Assembly (NCBI RefSeq): GCF_003219815.1
Contig: NZ_QJVD01000022.1
Span: 1-64,000, forward strand
Direction of reading: 5' to 3'
From: Arthrobacter livingstonensis
GTDB taxonomy: Bacteria > Actinomycetota > Actinomycetes > Actinomycetales > Micrococcaceae
DNA length: 64,000 bases
The first letter of the stretch is position 1. Each line of letters begins with the position of its first letter. The notes under the pieces are model-generated. The model made no database searches. It saw only the letters and a program-made list of their open reading frames with translations, and was not told where the DNA came from. Of the stretch, positions 1 to 11,305 are shown piece after piece. Position numbers and translations under genes: made by a program.

Positions 1-108
1 GTCCGCCTCCTCAACGGCATCGCCCTCTACACACCCACCAACAGCACCGACCCCACCCGCCACGACCTCCGCAACCCCTACCACCACGGCCTCATCCTCC
101 CCGAATGA
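1..108 (+). CDS. 3' end of an unidentified protein (partial)
   Basis: The frame is open from the first base and ends at TGA 106-108, leaving 35 C-terminal residues that finish NPYHHGLILPE. Third positions are almost all C, which matches coding DNA here. The visible tail has no motif I can assign to a family. It is truncated by the window edge, so product and start are unknown. Confidence 0.5.
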   Translation, partial: VRLLNGIALYTPTNSTDPTRHDLRNPYHHGLILPE

Positions 109-234
109 GCCAAGGAATTAGCCGACCGGGACTCCTCAAGCGAAGTTCTCAACACAGGACCGCGACCGAGGGGTTCCCCGTCAAAGGAACCAGGCCGGGG
201 CTGGGAACCGACAGCGGGCCCGGACACCAAGGCG

Positions 235-873
235 TCAGGAGGGGCCGGAGTCGTCCGTACCCATGTAAAAGGAGGTGGTGCGCTGGGCGGCCTCGCGTGC
301 TGCCGCGGGGTTGGTCCCGCTGGCAATGGCGGCGTTGGCCCAGGCCTCGCTGCTGGCCGCAATGAACGAATTCATGGTCTCCGGCGGCGGCTGGTGGGAC
401 GGACCTGTGGGAATGCCGCGCAGGTGCTGGTAGAGCCCCAGCAGCGTCAGGTCCCAGCCCACACCTACCGCTCCCGGCCCGTAGGTGACCATCATGTCCG
501 GATCCACCGCGGCTGTGTGCGTCAGCTCCACCAGCGCATGGTCGATGTTGGTGGGTGTCACCGTGAATTCAACCTCGGATTCGGGGCCGGCCCCCATCAC
601 CCAGGAAACCCGGAAGCTGCGCCCGGCGTTGCAGTCGAGTACTTCGCCGGAGGCGTTGCCTTCGAGGGCATAGTGCCCGCCGACGCTGAGGTCACCGCTT
701 ATGGGCAGGAACCACTCTTGGAGGCGTTCGGGCTCGGTGCACGCAGCCCAGACCTCGTGGGCCGGTGAGGAGAGCTCCTGATGAAGAACCACCGCAGTGG
801 CGTCCTGATGCTCGAGCTGGGTCGTCTTAACGAGTCGAGTGATGCCGGGAAGGATGTCCATGATGTCAGCCAT
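235..873 (-). CDS. SRPBCC (AHSA1/START-like) domain protein
   Basis: A 212-residue protein. Residues about 25-150 have the SRPBCC pattern: HEVWAACTEPERLQEWF, then strands such as GGHYALEG and RSFRVSWVMG, and a C-terminal helix GVGWDLTLLGLYQHL. These helix-grip proteins bind hydrophobic ligands in a deep pocket; the ligand cannot be read from sequence. The ATG at 873 is preceded by TAGTCT ending six bases upstream and TTGCCC 17 bases further, so the mRNA is probably leaderless. The last 40 residues (SFIAASSEAWANAAIASG and on) are Ala-rich and outside the fold. It diverges from the glycosylase gene. Confidence 0.8.
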   Translation of the reverse strand: MADIMDILPGITRLVKTTQLEHQDATAVVLHQELSSPAHEVWAACTEPERLQEWFLPISGDLSVGGHYALEGNASGEVLDCNAGRSFRVSWVMGAGPESEVEFTVTPTNIDHALVELTHTAAVDPDMMVTYGPGAVGVGWDLTLLGLYQHLRGIPTGPSHQPPPETMNSFIAASSEAWANAAIASGTNPAAAREAAQRTTSFYMGTDDSGPS

Positions 874-879
874 GCAGCC

Positions 880-908
880 AGACTAGGCGAGGCTGGCTGC
901 TCGGGCAA
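880..908 (-). promoter_or_regulatory. promoter of the SRPBCC gene (leaderless type)
   Basis: On the minus strand, TTGCCC (903-908), a 17-base spacer and TAGTCT (880-885), then six bases before ATG. Spacing fits a housekeeping promoter with transcription starting at or next to the A of ATG. Confidence 0.6.
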
Positions 909-940
909 CAAGCGCCCCGGCTGCGTGGCAGGATGATTCC

Positions 941-1816
941 ATGGCAGTTGCTTTGGAATTCCATCCCCCGTTTGAGCCCGGCATCTTCGACTTTTTGGCA
1001 GCGCGCGCAGTTGTTGGCGTCGAGGAGGCAACATCCTCCAGTTATGCGAGGACGCTGCATCTCCCCGGCGGCCATGGCTGGTTCGCGCTTGCTTGGGACG
1101 GAAACAGGTTGCTGCTGGACCATGCGGTTGAGGACCCCGCAGACGTCCCTGCGTTGGTGTCGCGCGTGCGGCACCTGTTCAACCTGGACCACGACCCCAC
1201 AGCTGCGGACGCGGCCCTTTCCGCAGATCCACTGCTTTCAGCACGGGTTGCGGCACTGCCCGGCATGCGGCTGCCCGGTTGCGTGGACCCGGCCGAGATC
1301 CTGGTCCGTGCCATGGTTGGACAGCAAATCACGGTGGCAGCAGCCACGACGGCACTGCGGCAGCTAGTTGCCCTAAGCACTTCCAGCCGTCTGCCGCACG
1401 GCTCCATGACCCACTTCTTTCCCTCACCGAAACAGATCGCAGCCGGCGGCCGCAGCATTTTGCGCGGCCCACAGCGGCGGATCGACGCCATCGTCGAGGT
1501 GGCCGGGAGGCTGGCAGACGGTTCCCTGCACATTGATGCCTTGGACACCCCTGTTTCCCTGGCGGAAAAGCTGCTGCCGCTTCCCGGCATCGGGCCGTGG
1601 ACCGTGGGCTACGTCAGCATGCGGGTGCTCGGCAGCAGCGACGTCTTCCTGCCCACGGACGCCGCCGTGCGCAACGGGTACGGGCTGCTGCGCGGCGACT
1701 CGCTGGCCACGGCTCGGAGCATCAAGGCGCCCGAACTGGCGCGGATGGCCCAGCCGCTGCGGCCCTGGCGTTCCTATGCCACCCTGCACTTTTGGCGGGC
1801 CGCAGGGGAAAAATAG
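941..1816 (+). CDS. alkA: DNA-3-methyladenine glycosylase II (AlkA family)
   Basis: A 291-residue HhH-GPD glycosylase that removes alkylated purines in base excision repair. The AlkA N-terminal domain is followed by AEILVRAMVGQQITVAAA (about 117-134), the helix-hairpin-helix LPGIGPWT (about 213-220), and PTDAAV with the catalytic Asp near 240. In many actinobacteria this domain is the C-terminal part of a longer protein with an Ada-type methyl-acceptor domain; here it stands alone, starting MAVALEFHPPF at a clear ATG. It diverges from the SRPBCC gene with about 67 bp between them. Confidence 0.9.
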   Translation: MAVALEFHPPFEPGIFDFLAARAVVGVEEATSSSYARTLHLPGGHGWFALAWDGNRLLLDHAVEDPADVPALVSRVRHLFNLDHDPTAADAALSADPLLSARVAALPGMRLPGCVDPAEILVRAMVGQQITVAAATTALRQLVALSTSSRLPHGSMTHFFPSPKQIAAGGRSILRGPQRRIDAIVEVAGRLADGSLHIDALDTPVSLAEKLLPLPGIGPWTVGYVSMRVLGSSDVFLPTDAAVRNGYGLLRGDSLATARSIKAPELARMAQPLRPWRSYATLHFWRAAGEK

Positions 1817-2056
1817 CACGACGGCGCCACCGGCTTGCCAACGCGCCCAGCCCGAGCAGGACCTCCCGGGCCCATGCGCGGTGCCAACCGGTGCGCTCAA
1901 CAGTGAGCTGCCTGGCGCAGTCGGCACACCAGTGGGCCTGTTCGGGTTCCTTGCCGCATGCCACTGGGTGAAGTCCCCGCTGCAGCCGAGGTGCCAGGCG
2001 GCGCCGTGGTGGTCCCGGACGTGGCCATGATCAGCCAGGGCGACCGCATCCGGGCC
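1815..2056 (-). pseudogene. possible relic of a small Cys/His-rich (zinc-binding-like) protein
   Basis: Two overlapping minus-strand frames show GC-rich third positions. From about 2056 to 1957 one reads GHVRDHHGAAWHLGCSGDFT; from 1964 to about 1815 the next reads ACGKEPEQAHWCADCARQL and GWHRAWAREVLLGLGA. Joined by a one-base shift near 1955-1964 they give a four-Cys pattern like a small zinc ribbon. The upstream part has no usable start codon. I do not recognise a family. It may be a frameshifted gene, a relic, or chance. Confidence 0.3.
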
Positions 2057-2079
2057 AGGATGCGGGTAGCATCGGTGAA

Positions 2080-5000
2080 GTGACTTCAGCGCCTGCAGCC
2101 GGGATTGGTTTGCGTCTTTTTGGCGACGTGAGCGTGGACGGCAAGTCCCTGCCTGGCCGCCGCGCCAAGGCGCTGCTGCTTGCGCTGGCCATGGCGAAGG
2201 GACGCGCGGTTGCCCCGGCAAGCCTCATCGACGAGGTATGGGGGCTGGACGCGCCCGCCAATGCCGCCACCGCCCTGCACACCATGGTTTCGCGCATTCG
2301 GTCAGGACATTCCCGCGAGCTCATCACTTCCTCTTCGGCCGGCTACGCCTTGGGCATGCCCACCCGCACGATTGACTACTGGGCCGCCCGGAATCTCCTC
2401 GACGACGCCCGAGCCTCCCTCGCCCACGCCCCTGGGACGTCGCTGGAGCTGCTGGGGAACGCTGCCGCACTGACTGACGGCGAGCCCGCTGCCGGGACCG
2501 CCGCCTCGCCGGCCCTGGACGACTTCACCGTCCGGGCGGGACAGTTGCGCGGAAGCATGGACAAGACCCTGGCCGAGGCGCTGCTGGCCACCGGCCGACC
2601 CGCCGACGCCGCCGCGCTCCTGCAGCCGCTCCTGGCCGCCGGACCGATGGACGAACCCCTGCACGGCCTATACTTCCGCGCGCTGTCCGCCAGCGGCCAG
2701 GCAAATACCGCCCTGGCCGGCTATGACCAGCTGAGCCGGAGGCTGCGGCGCGAACTTGGCACCGGTCCCTCGCCTGTGCTGCAGCAGCTCCATGCCGGGC
2801 TTCTGCGGGAGACGGACGACGCCGGGACGCCCCCTTCGTCCGATATCGCACCTGCCGCCGTGCCCCGGGAAGCTGGGGCCGGCCGGGGCGCCCACAGCTT
2901 CGGCATTCGTTCGGCCCCCAATGAGCTGGTGGGCCGCACCGGTGACCTTGCCGCAGTGGGAACCCTCTTGCGCAGCAGCAGGCTCACCACCATCCTTGGC
3001 ACCGGCGGCCTGGGCAAGACCCGGATGGCCCTGGAATTGGCAAACCGGGCGGCCGGAGAAGGCAAGTCGGTGATCGTGCTGGAGCTGGCAGGCATCCGGA
3101 CATCTGACGACATTTGGCTGGCCCTGGCCGAAGGCGCCGGCATCCGCGAGGCCCGCAGCAGCCGCACACTGCAGGATGGCCGCCTCGGCCAGGACTTGCG
3201 CAGCCGCACACTGGCCAGGCTTTCCGCCGGGCAGGTCCTGCTGGTCGTGGACAACTGCGAACACCTCGTGGGCCAGGTCGCGGCCGTCATCGCGGAGATC
3301 CTCGCAGCCTGCCCGGACGCTTCTGTGCTGGCGACCAGCAGGGCACCACTGAGCATCGCCGGTGAATCCGTCTACCAGTTGCAGCCGCTGGCCACCGGCG
3401 GCCCCTCGGACACGGCCGTCCCTGCCGCCGTGGAACTTTTCACGAGACGTGCCATGGCCGCCCGGGGCAGCGTGCGGCTCGACCCCGCCGTGGTCCGCAA
3501 CCTGTGCGAGCATCTGGACGGACTGCCCCTGGCCATCGAGCTGGCTGCCGCACGGGTTCGGATGATGAGCGTTGAGGACATTGCCCGGCGCCTCACGGCC
3601 GGCATGGACCAGTTGGTCAACACGGACAGGTCCGCGCCGGCGCGGCACCGGTCCCTGACCGCCGTCATCAATTGGAGCTGGGAGCTGCTCACCGATACGG
3701 AGCACACGGTGATGCGCCGGCTGTCATGTTTTCCCAGCGGGTTCTCCCTTGGCGCCGCCTGCGCCACGGCAGCCTGCCTGCCCGATCCGGGCTTGGCCGA
3801 GAACTCCCCGACCAACGGCGCCGCACTGACTCTGGCGTCGGAGGACGTGGAGGCGGCGGTGGAAGCACTTGTCAACCAGTCCCTGGTGCTCTCGGAGGAG
3901 GACCCGTCAACCGGCACTGTGCGCTTCCGCATGCTGGAGACGGTGCGGGAATATGCGGCGGCCCAATTAGCTGCGATGCAGGAAACTGCCGCCGTGGAAG
4001 CTGCCCTGACCGGGTGGGCAGTGGAATTTTCCCTTCAGGCACTCTCGGACAGCGCAGGTTCCGCGCAGCTGGCAACCCTCCGCCGCACCACGGCCGAACA
4101 GGAAAATCTGCTCCATGCGCTCAGGTCCGCCATGGCCGCAGGCGGACCTGGCAGTGCAGACCGGGTGTATGCCATTTTCGGGCTCCTGGCCAGCTACTGG
4201 TCCCAGCGCGGCATGCATTCCGAGGTGTACGAATTTGCGGGAACCATCCTGGCGGCAACGAAGGACTACATCCCCTCCGCCAGGACGGCGGACGCCGCCG
4301 TTTTCTCATTGTCAACACTGGCCCTGACCACCATGGTGTTCAACCTTCGCCAGGGGGCTGCCGTCCGGTCACGGCTGCGCAGGATTGTGGCCGCCGCGCT
4401 GCCTCTGGCACCACGCAACAACGCCATGGCACAAGTGATCCTGGCCATCGGCAACGACGCCCGGGTCGTGGGCCTGCTGGCCGAACTTCGCATGGATCCG
4501 CGGGACGATGTCGCTGCGTTGGCCCTGCTCATGAGCGGCGTCTGGGCGGAAAACATGGCCGAGCCCGAGCAGGCCGTCAGGTACGCCGAAAAGTCCTTCC
4601 GGCTCTCCGAAAAGTTGCAGGACACTTGGTCGGCGGGGTCGGCCGCGGACAATGCGGCCGAGCTGTACAGCCAGGGCGCCCAGCCCGGGCCGGCGGTGAA
4701 ATGGGCGCGGCTGGCGGCCGAGCGGATGGCTTTGGTGGGTGCCTGGCCCGACGTTGCCAGTGCCACCCTGACCCTGGCCCTGAATCTTGCGGCCCTGGGC
4801 GATCCGGATGCCGCGGAGGCCGCCCTCCACCGCCTGCATGCGATGGATCCCGGGGAATCCCGTACTGAATTGGCGGCCATGGAAACGGTGGCAGCGGCGG
4901 AAATCCAGCTTGCCCGGGGTCACGACGCGGAAGGGCTTCGGCTGTATCGCTCCGTTCAGTCGCAGCGCCGGGCGGAACGCTCCAACGGGCCGATGGGCCA

Positions 5001-5439
5001 GATTCTTCAGGCCGCCAGAATTTGCGCCGAGGTCCTGTACAATTCCGGCGTTGCCGACACTGATGCCACAGTTGGCGACGTTGGCCGGCTGCGGCGTTCC
5101 GTGATTGCCAGCCGGCGCCGCTCTCCGCGGTTCATGGACATGCCCGTCCTGGGCACGCTCAGCCTGGCCGTGGGTGCCTGGCACGCAAGGCTCGCGGCCC
5201 CGGGAACCCGGCGTGCCGGCGTCGGACTTGAACTGATGGTGCTTGCCGGCATTCTCAAGGGGCGCCAGGATGAGACCGTCCTGGTCAGGAAACGCCACAA
5301 CGCCGCCGCCCGTGACAGGCACGGGGCGGCGGCGTTGACGGAAGTCGAGGCTGCGGTGGCGGCGAATGTCCGTGACCCGGCCCGCGCCGTCGAGCGCGTG
5401 CTGGAACTGCTCTCGGATCCTTCGCTGCGGGAATCCTAG
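2080..5439 (+). CDS. SARP/AfsR-like transcriptional regulator with BTAD and NB-ARC-type ATPase
   Basis: A 1,119-residue cytoplasmic regulator. Residues about 8-90 look like the winged-helix DNA-binding part of SARP proteins (LFGDVSVDGKSLPGRRAKAL, LIDEVWG). A bacterial transcriptional activation domain follows (about 98-245, FRALSASGQANTALAGYDQL). The STAND-type ATPase has Walker A GTGGLGKT (about 307-314), Walker B VLLVVDNCEHL (about 387-397) and the GLPLA motif near 480. The remaining 500 residues are helical repeats of TPR character. The start is GTG; TAGCAT ends seven bases before it. Its last four bases overlap the end of the convergent ABC permease gene. AfsR-like proteins often control nearby export or secondary-metabolite genes; the target here is unknown. 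Confidence 0.85.
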   Translation: MTSAPAAGIGLRLFGDVSVDGKSLPGRRAKALLLALAMAKGRAVAPASLIDEVWGLDAPANAATALHTMVSRIRSGHSRELITSSSAGYALGMPTRTIDYWAARNLLDDARASLAHAPGTSLELLGNAAALTDGEPAAGTAASPALDDFTVRAGQLRGSMDKTLAEALLATGRPADAAALLQPLLAAGPMDEPLHGLYFRALSASGQANTALAGYDQLSRRLRRELGTGPSPVLQQLHAGLLRETDDAGTPPSSDIAPAAVPREAGAGRGAHSFGIRSAPNELVGRTGDLAAVGTLLRSSRLTTILGTGGLGKTRMALELANRAAGEGKSVIVLELAGIRTSDDIWLALAEGAGIREARSSRTLQDGRLGQDLRSRTLARLSAGQVLLVVDNCEHLVGQVAAVIAEILAACPDASVLATSRAPLSIAGESVYQLQPLATGGPSDTAVPAAVELFTRRAMAARGSVRLDPAVVRNLCEHLDGLPLAIELAAARVRMMSVEDIARRLTAGMDQLVNTDRSAPARHRSLTAVINWSWELLTDTEHTVMRRLSCFPSGFSLGAACATAACLPDPGLAENSPTNGAALTLASEDVEAAVEALVNQSLVLSEEDPSTGTVRFRMLETVREYAAAQLAAMQETAAVEAALTGWAVEFSLQALSDSAGSAQLATLRRTTAEQENLLHALRSAMAAGGPGSADRVYAIFGLLASYWSQRGMHSEVYEFAGTILAATKDYIPSARTADAAVFSLSTLALTTMVFNLRQGAAVRSRLRRIVAAALPLAPRNNAMAQVILAIGNDARVVGLLAELRMDPRDDVAALALLMSGVWAENMAEPEQAVRYAEKSFRLSEKLQDTWSAGSAADNAAELYSQGAQPGPAVKWARLAAERMALVGAWPDVASATLTLALNLAALGDPDAAEAALHRLHAMDPGESRTELAAMETVAAAEIQLARGHDAEGLRLYRSVQSQRRAERSNGPMGQILQAARICAEVLYNSGVADTDATVGDVGRLRRSVIASRRRSPRFMDMPVLGTLSLAVGAWHARLAAPGTRRAGVGLELMVLAGILKGRQDETVLVRKRHNAAARDRHGAAALTEVEAAVAANVRDPARAVERVLELLSDPSLRES

Positions 5440-6254
5440 GCCTTGCGCATGTAGGCGCGTACGGTCAGCGGGGCAAAGGTGGCAACGACCACCACTCCGC
5501 CAAGCACTGCCCAGACGGCCGCCATGCCCAGCTGTCCGTTGTTGGCCAGGTCGCGCACGGCCGTCACCAGGTGGGAGACCGGGTTGACGTTCGCGAATGC
5601 CCGCAGCCAGGACGGCAGGCTGTCGGCCGGCACAAACGCGTTGGAGAGAAATGTCAGCGGGAACAGCACGATCATGCTGATTCCCTGCACACTGGAGGCG
5701 CTGCGGGCGATGACTCCGAAAAACGCCCAGATCCAACTCAGCGACCAGGCACACAACATGACGATCAGCCCGGCCAGCACCACCGCGCCAAATCCTCCGG
5801 CGGGATGGTAACCCATGACCCAGCCGGTGGCGAACGTCAGCGTGGTGGCAATGGCGTAGCGCAACGTGTCCGTCAGCAGCGCACCGGCCAGGGGCGCGAT
5901 CCGGGCGATCGGCAGCGATTTGAAACGGTCAAACACGCCCTTGTCCATGTCCTCGCGCAGCTGCACGCCGGTGACCATGGAGGTGGTGATGACTGTTTGG
6001 ACCAGGATGCCGGGGATCATCAGGGGCAGGTATTGCTGGACGTTCCCGGCGATGGCCCCGCCAAAGATGTAGGCGAACATCACTGTAAACAGGATCGGCT
6101 GGACCGTAACGTCGATCAGCTGTTCCGGGGTTCGGCGGATCTTGATGAGGCCGCGCCAGGCCATGGTGAGGGTGTTGGACAGGAGCTGGCGGGCTCCCAC
6201 GTGGTTGCGGAGGGCCCCGGTGTCCTGCAGGAGGGCTGGGGTAATGGCGGTCAT
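5436..6254 (-). CDS. ABC-2 type transporter permease (DrrB-like)
   Basis: A 272-residue membrane protein with about six hydrophobic helices, characteristic of the daunorubicin-resistance DrrB family: QPILFTVMFAYIFGGAI near the N-terminus and REDMDKGVFDRFKSLPI in the loop after the second helix. It would form the membrane channel with the ATPase encoded just upstream, whose stop overlaps this start by four bases (6251-6254). The substrate cannot be deduced; relatives export drugs, lipids or antibiotics. Its stop codon overlaps the stop of the convergent SARP gene. Confidence 0.88.
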   Translation of the reverse strand: MTAITPALLQDTGALRNHVGARQLLSNTLTMAWRGLIKIRRTPEQLIDVTVQPILFTVMFAYIFGGAIAGNVQQYLPLMIPGILVQTVITTSMVTGVQLREDMDKGVFDRFKSLPIARIAPLAGALLTDTLRYAIATTLTFATGWVMGYHPAGGFGAVVLAGLIVMLCAWSLSWIWAFFGVIARSASSVQGISMIVLFPLTFLSNAFVPADSLPSWLRAFANVNPVSHLVTAVRDLANNGQLGMAAVWAVLGGVVVVATFAPLTVRAYMRKA

Positions 6255-7267
6255 CGTGCGTTCTCCAATTCTGGGGTGGCCCTCCGGGCCTTTTCTGTTT
6301 CGGCGGGTGTGCCGGTGCCATGGCCGGTCAGTGTCAGGAACACCTCATCCAGGGTCGGCTGCTGGACGGAGATTTCCGCCACGGCGATGTTGTCGCGGCG
6401 CAGGGCAAGCAACAGGTCCGTGACCAGGTCGGCGTGCTGCATTGGTGCCGTGAGCTGGCCGGTCCCCTCGGAGACCACGGAGTCGACGCCGAGCGTGGAG
6501 CGGATCAGCTCACGGGCTGACGGGATGTCCGAGGACTCGGACAGCCGCAGCTGCAGGGCCGCGGTGCCCACGGAGGACTTCAGCTCACCGCTGGTGCCCT
6601 CGGCCACCACCCTGCCCTTGTCGATGACGGCGACGCGGTCGGCGAGCTGGTCGGCCTCGTCCAGGTATTGGGTGGTCAGCAGGACGGTGGAGCCCCCGGC
6701 AACTAGGCGCCGGATGGTGTCCCACATCTGGCCCCGGGTCCGTGGGTCCAGGCCGGTGGTGGGCTCGTCGAGGAAGATCAACGGGGGCTGGGCAATGAGG
6801 CTGGCGGCCAGGTCCAGGCGGCGGCGCATGCCGCCAGAAAAGCTCTTCAGCGGCTTCCGGGCGGCTTCGGTCAGGCCAAATTCTTCCAGGAGCTCCGCGG
6901 CCTTGCGCTTGGGCGCCGATCCGCGCAGGCCCAGCAGCTTGGAGAACAGCACCAGGTTTTCGGTGCCGCTGAGGTTCTCGTCAACTGACGCGTACTGCCC
7001 GGTGACGCCGATGAGCTGGCGCACAATCTGGGACTCGGTGCCGACGTCGAAGCCGAAGATTTTGGCACTGCCGGCGTCCGGCTTAAGTAGCGTGGCCAGC
7101 ATGGAGATGGTGGTGGTCTTGCCGGCACCGTTGGGGCCGAGGACCCCGTAGACGGTGCCTGTCCTGACGGTGAGGTCGACGCCGTCGACGGCACGGTTGC
7201 TGCCGAAGAGCTTGACCAGGCCGCGGGCCTCGATGGCCAGCTCGGTGGGGCGGGTGGTGGATACCAT
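6251..7267 (-). CDS. ABC transporter ATP-binding protein (DrrA-like)
   Basis: A 338-residue ATPase. Walker A is GPNGAGKT (44-51), the signature is SFSGGMRRRLDLA, and Walker B is LIFLDEPTTGLDP followed by the switch region LLTTQYLDEADQL. The C-terminal 100 residues match the DrrA extension (PTLDEVFLTLTGHG). It powers the adjacent permease. The ATG at 7267 has a strong ribosome-binding site (AAGGAG), and the pair is translationally coupled. Confidence 0.92.
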   Translation of the reverse strand: MVSTTRPTELAIEARGLVKLFGSNRAVDGVDLTVRTGTVYGVLGPNGAGKTTTISMLATLLKPDAGSAKIFGFDVGTESQIVRQLIGVTGQYASVDENLSGTENLVLFSKLLGLRGSAPKRKAAELLEEFGLTEAARKPLKSFSGGMRRRLDLAASLIAQPPLIFLDEPTTGLDPRTRGQMWDTIRRLVAGGSTVLLTTQYLDEADQLADRVAVIDKGRVVAEGTSGELKSSVGTAALQLRLSESSDIPSARELIRSTLGVDSVVSEGTGQLTAPMQHADLVTDLLLALRRDNIAVAEISVQQPTLDEVFLTLTGHGTGTPAETEKARRATPELENAR

Positions 7268-7388
7268 GGTCGGCTCCTTCCTTTCAAAAGGTGTTCCGTA
7301 CTTCTGGTATCCAGTTTTGGCCGCTCCGCTTACCGCGGGCTTACGTGGGCCTTACAACCGGGGAAGCGCCGGTCCGTCGCCGGGGCGG

Positions 7389-8120
7389 TTACTTCTTCAG
7401 CGCGGACGGCCAGGGAAGCAGTTCGGGCAGGTCAACGGAGTCCGCGGCGGCCTCGGCACGCAGGCTGCCCAAGGTCGGTGTGCGCCCGGCCAGCCAGGCG
7501 GCGATGTCGGTGAGCATGCCCTGCACGGAGACCGTGTCCTCCCCGTACCCCACGGTCATGGGGGCAAGAGCCAGGGGCAGCAGCACCAGTCGCGAATCCT
7601 CCGGCACCCTGGCCGCCAGGAAGTCGATCAGGTACAGGCAGAACTCCTTGGACCAGGTCTCCGGGCCGCGGCCAACATCAAGGTCCGCGAGGTGGATGAC
7701 CAGCTCGCGCCACAGGGCCAGCGCGCCGTCGTACACCGTGCCGTCGCGGTAGCTGATGCGCAGCTTCCACTGTTCCGCGTCCAGCGCCGCCAGGGCGGAG
7801 AGCACACGGGAAAGCGCGGCGTCGAGCTTGGCCTGGTGCTCCGCGGCAGGTTTTCCCGCCGCCATTTCGATGGCCTGGGTGCGCCCACCCACGCCGCCGT
7901 CGTAAAATTCAATGGATTCCCCGCGCAAAGCGTATTCCACCTGCCGCGCCACGGCGTCGGCGACGTTGGCCACGTGGGCCAGCACATGCCCCCGCGTCCA
8001 GCCCGGCAGTTCGGTGGCTGCGCGGACATCGTCGTCGCTCAATTGTGCCGCTTTGCCGGCTAGTGCATCCGCTGCCGCACCCAGGCGGTCCGTCAGCTGT
8101 GCTGTTGAAATCTCAGTCAT
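7389..8120 (-). CDS. maleylpyruvate isomerase family mycothiol-dependent enzyme
   Basis: A 243-residue protein of the DinB/MDMPI fold. The N-terminal domain holds the metal-binding histidine motif TRGHVLAHVANVADA (about 42-56) and ALWRELVIHLADLDVG (about 136-151); the C-terminal domain starts near 160 (FCLYLIDFLAARVPEDSR). Such enzymes use mycothiol, the actinobacterial thiol, for isomerisation or transfer; the substrate is unknown. A TATGCT hexamer ends six bases before the ATG, and the 54-bp tandem repeats begin within that hexamer, so the repeat array is its upstream region. Confidence 0.85.
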   Translation of the reverse strand: MTEISTAQLTDRLGAAADALAGKAAQLSDDDVRAATELPGWTRGHVLAHVANVADAVARQVEYALRGESIEFYDGGVGGRTQAIEMAAGKPAAEHQAKLDAALSRVLSALAALDAEQWKLRISYRDGTVYDGALALWRELVIHLADLDVGRGPETWSKEFCLYLIDFLAARVPEDSRLVLLPLALAPMTVGYGEDTVSVQGMLTDIAAWLAGRTPTLGSLRAEAAADSVDLPELLPWPSALKK

Positions 8121-8126
8121 TGCCCA

Positions 8127-8132
8127 AGCATA
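8127..8132 (-). promoter_or_regulatory. -10 element of the mycothiol-dependent enzyme gene
   Basis: TATGCT on the minus strand, six bases before ATG 8120. Its first three bases belong to the first 54-bp repeat, so the -35 region lies inside the repeat array. Confidence 0.5.
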
Positions 8133-8462
8133 GCGGCCGAGGGTCCCGCTGCGAGCTTGCGAGCCGCGGGAGGCGGCTCTGCGATAGCGGCCGAGGGTCC
8201 CGCTGCGAGCTTGCGAGCCGCGGGAGGCGGCTCTGCGATAGCGGCCGAGGGTCCCGCTGCGAGCTTGCGAGCCGCGGGAGGCGGCTCTGCGATAGCGGCC
8301 GAGGGTCCCGCTGCGAGCTTGCGAGCCGCGGGAGGCGGCTCTGCGATAGCGGCCGAGGGTCCCGCTGCGAGCTTGCGAGCCGCGGGAGGCGGCTCTGCGA
8401 TAGCGGCCGAGGGTCCCGCTGCGAGCTTGCGAGCCGCGGGAGGCGGCTCTGCGATAGCGGCC
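8130..8462. repeat. tandem array: six identical 54-bp units plus a partial copy
   Basis: Units start at 8130, 8184, 8238, 8292, 8346 and 8400 and are identical base for base; a nine-base partial copy follows at 8454. Each unit contains the stem-loop GAGCCGC-GGGAG-GCGGCTC (7-bp stem, 5-base loop) and a GCGAGC direct repeat. Because 54 is a multiple of three, several long reading frames cross the array on both strands; they are artefacts. It lies between argH and the mycothiol-enzyme promoter. Confidence 0.97.
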
Positions 8463-8470
8463 CGGGCACG

Positions 8471-8506
8471 AAAAATGCCCACATCCAGTGTTTGAATGCG
8501 GGCATT
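8471..8506 (-). terminator. rho-independent terminator after argH
   Basis: On the minus strand, arms 8494-8506 and 8474-8486 form a 13-bp stem (two G-T pairs) with a seven-base loop, followed by five T at 8475-8471. It ends the arginine operon. Confidence 0.8.
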
Positions 8507-8529
8507 CCCCGGTCCACGTTCGACGCCGG

Positions 8530-11210
<2,681 letters not shown>

Positions 11211-11305
11211 GTTCTTTATCTCCTCGTGTGGGTGGAATCCGATCGGCCCTGCGGCGTCAACGGCGTTGGTTCTCTTGCTTCTAGGTTAGGTGGTTTGGGG
11301 GCAGT

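Noticed and set aside
5571-7151. A 526-residue plus-strand ORF over the ABC transporter genes
   Set aside because: It is antisense to two well-supported ABC transporter genes and shows no domain.
8130-8462. CRISPR array
   Set aside because: Units are contiguous and identical with no unique spacers, and no cas genes are nearby.
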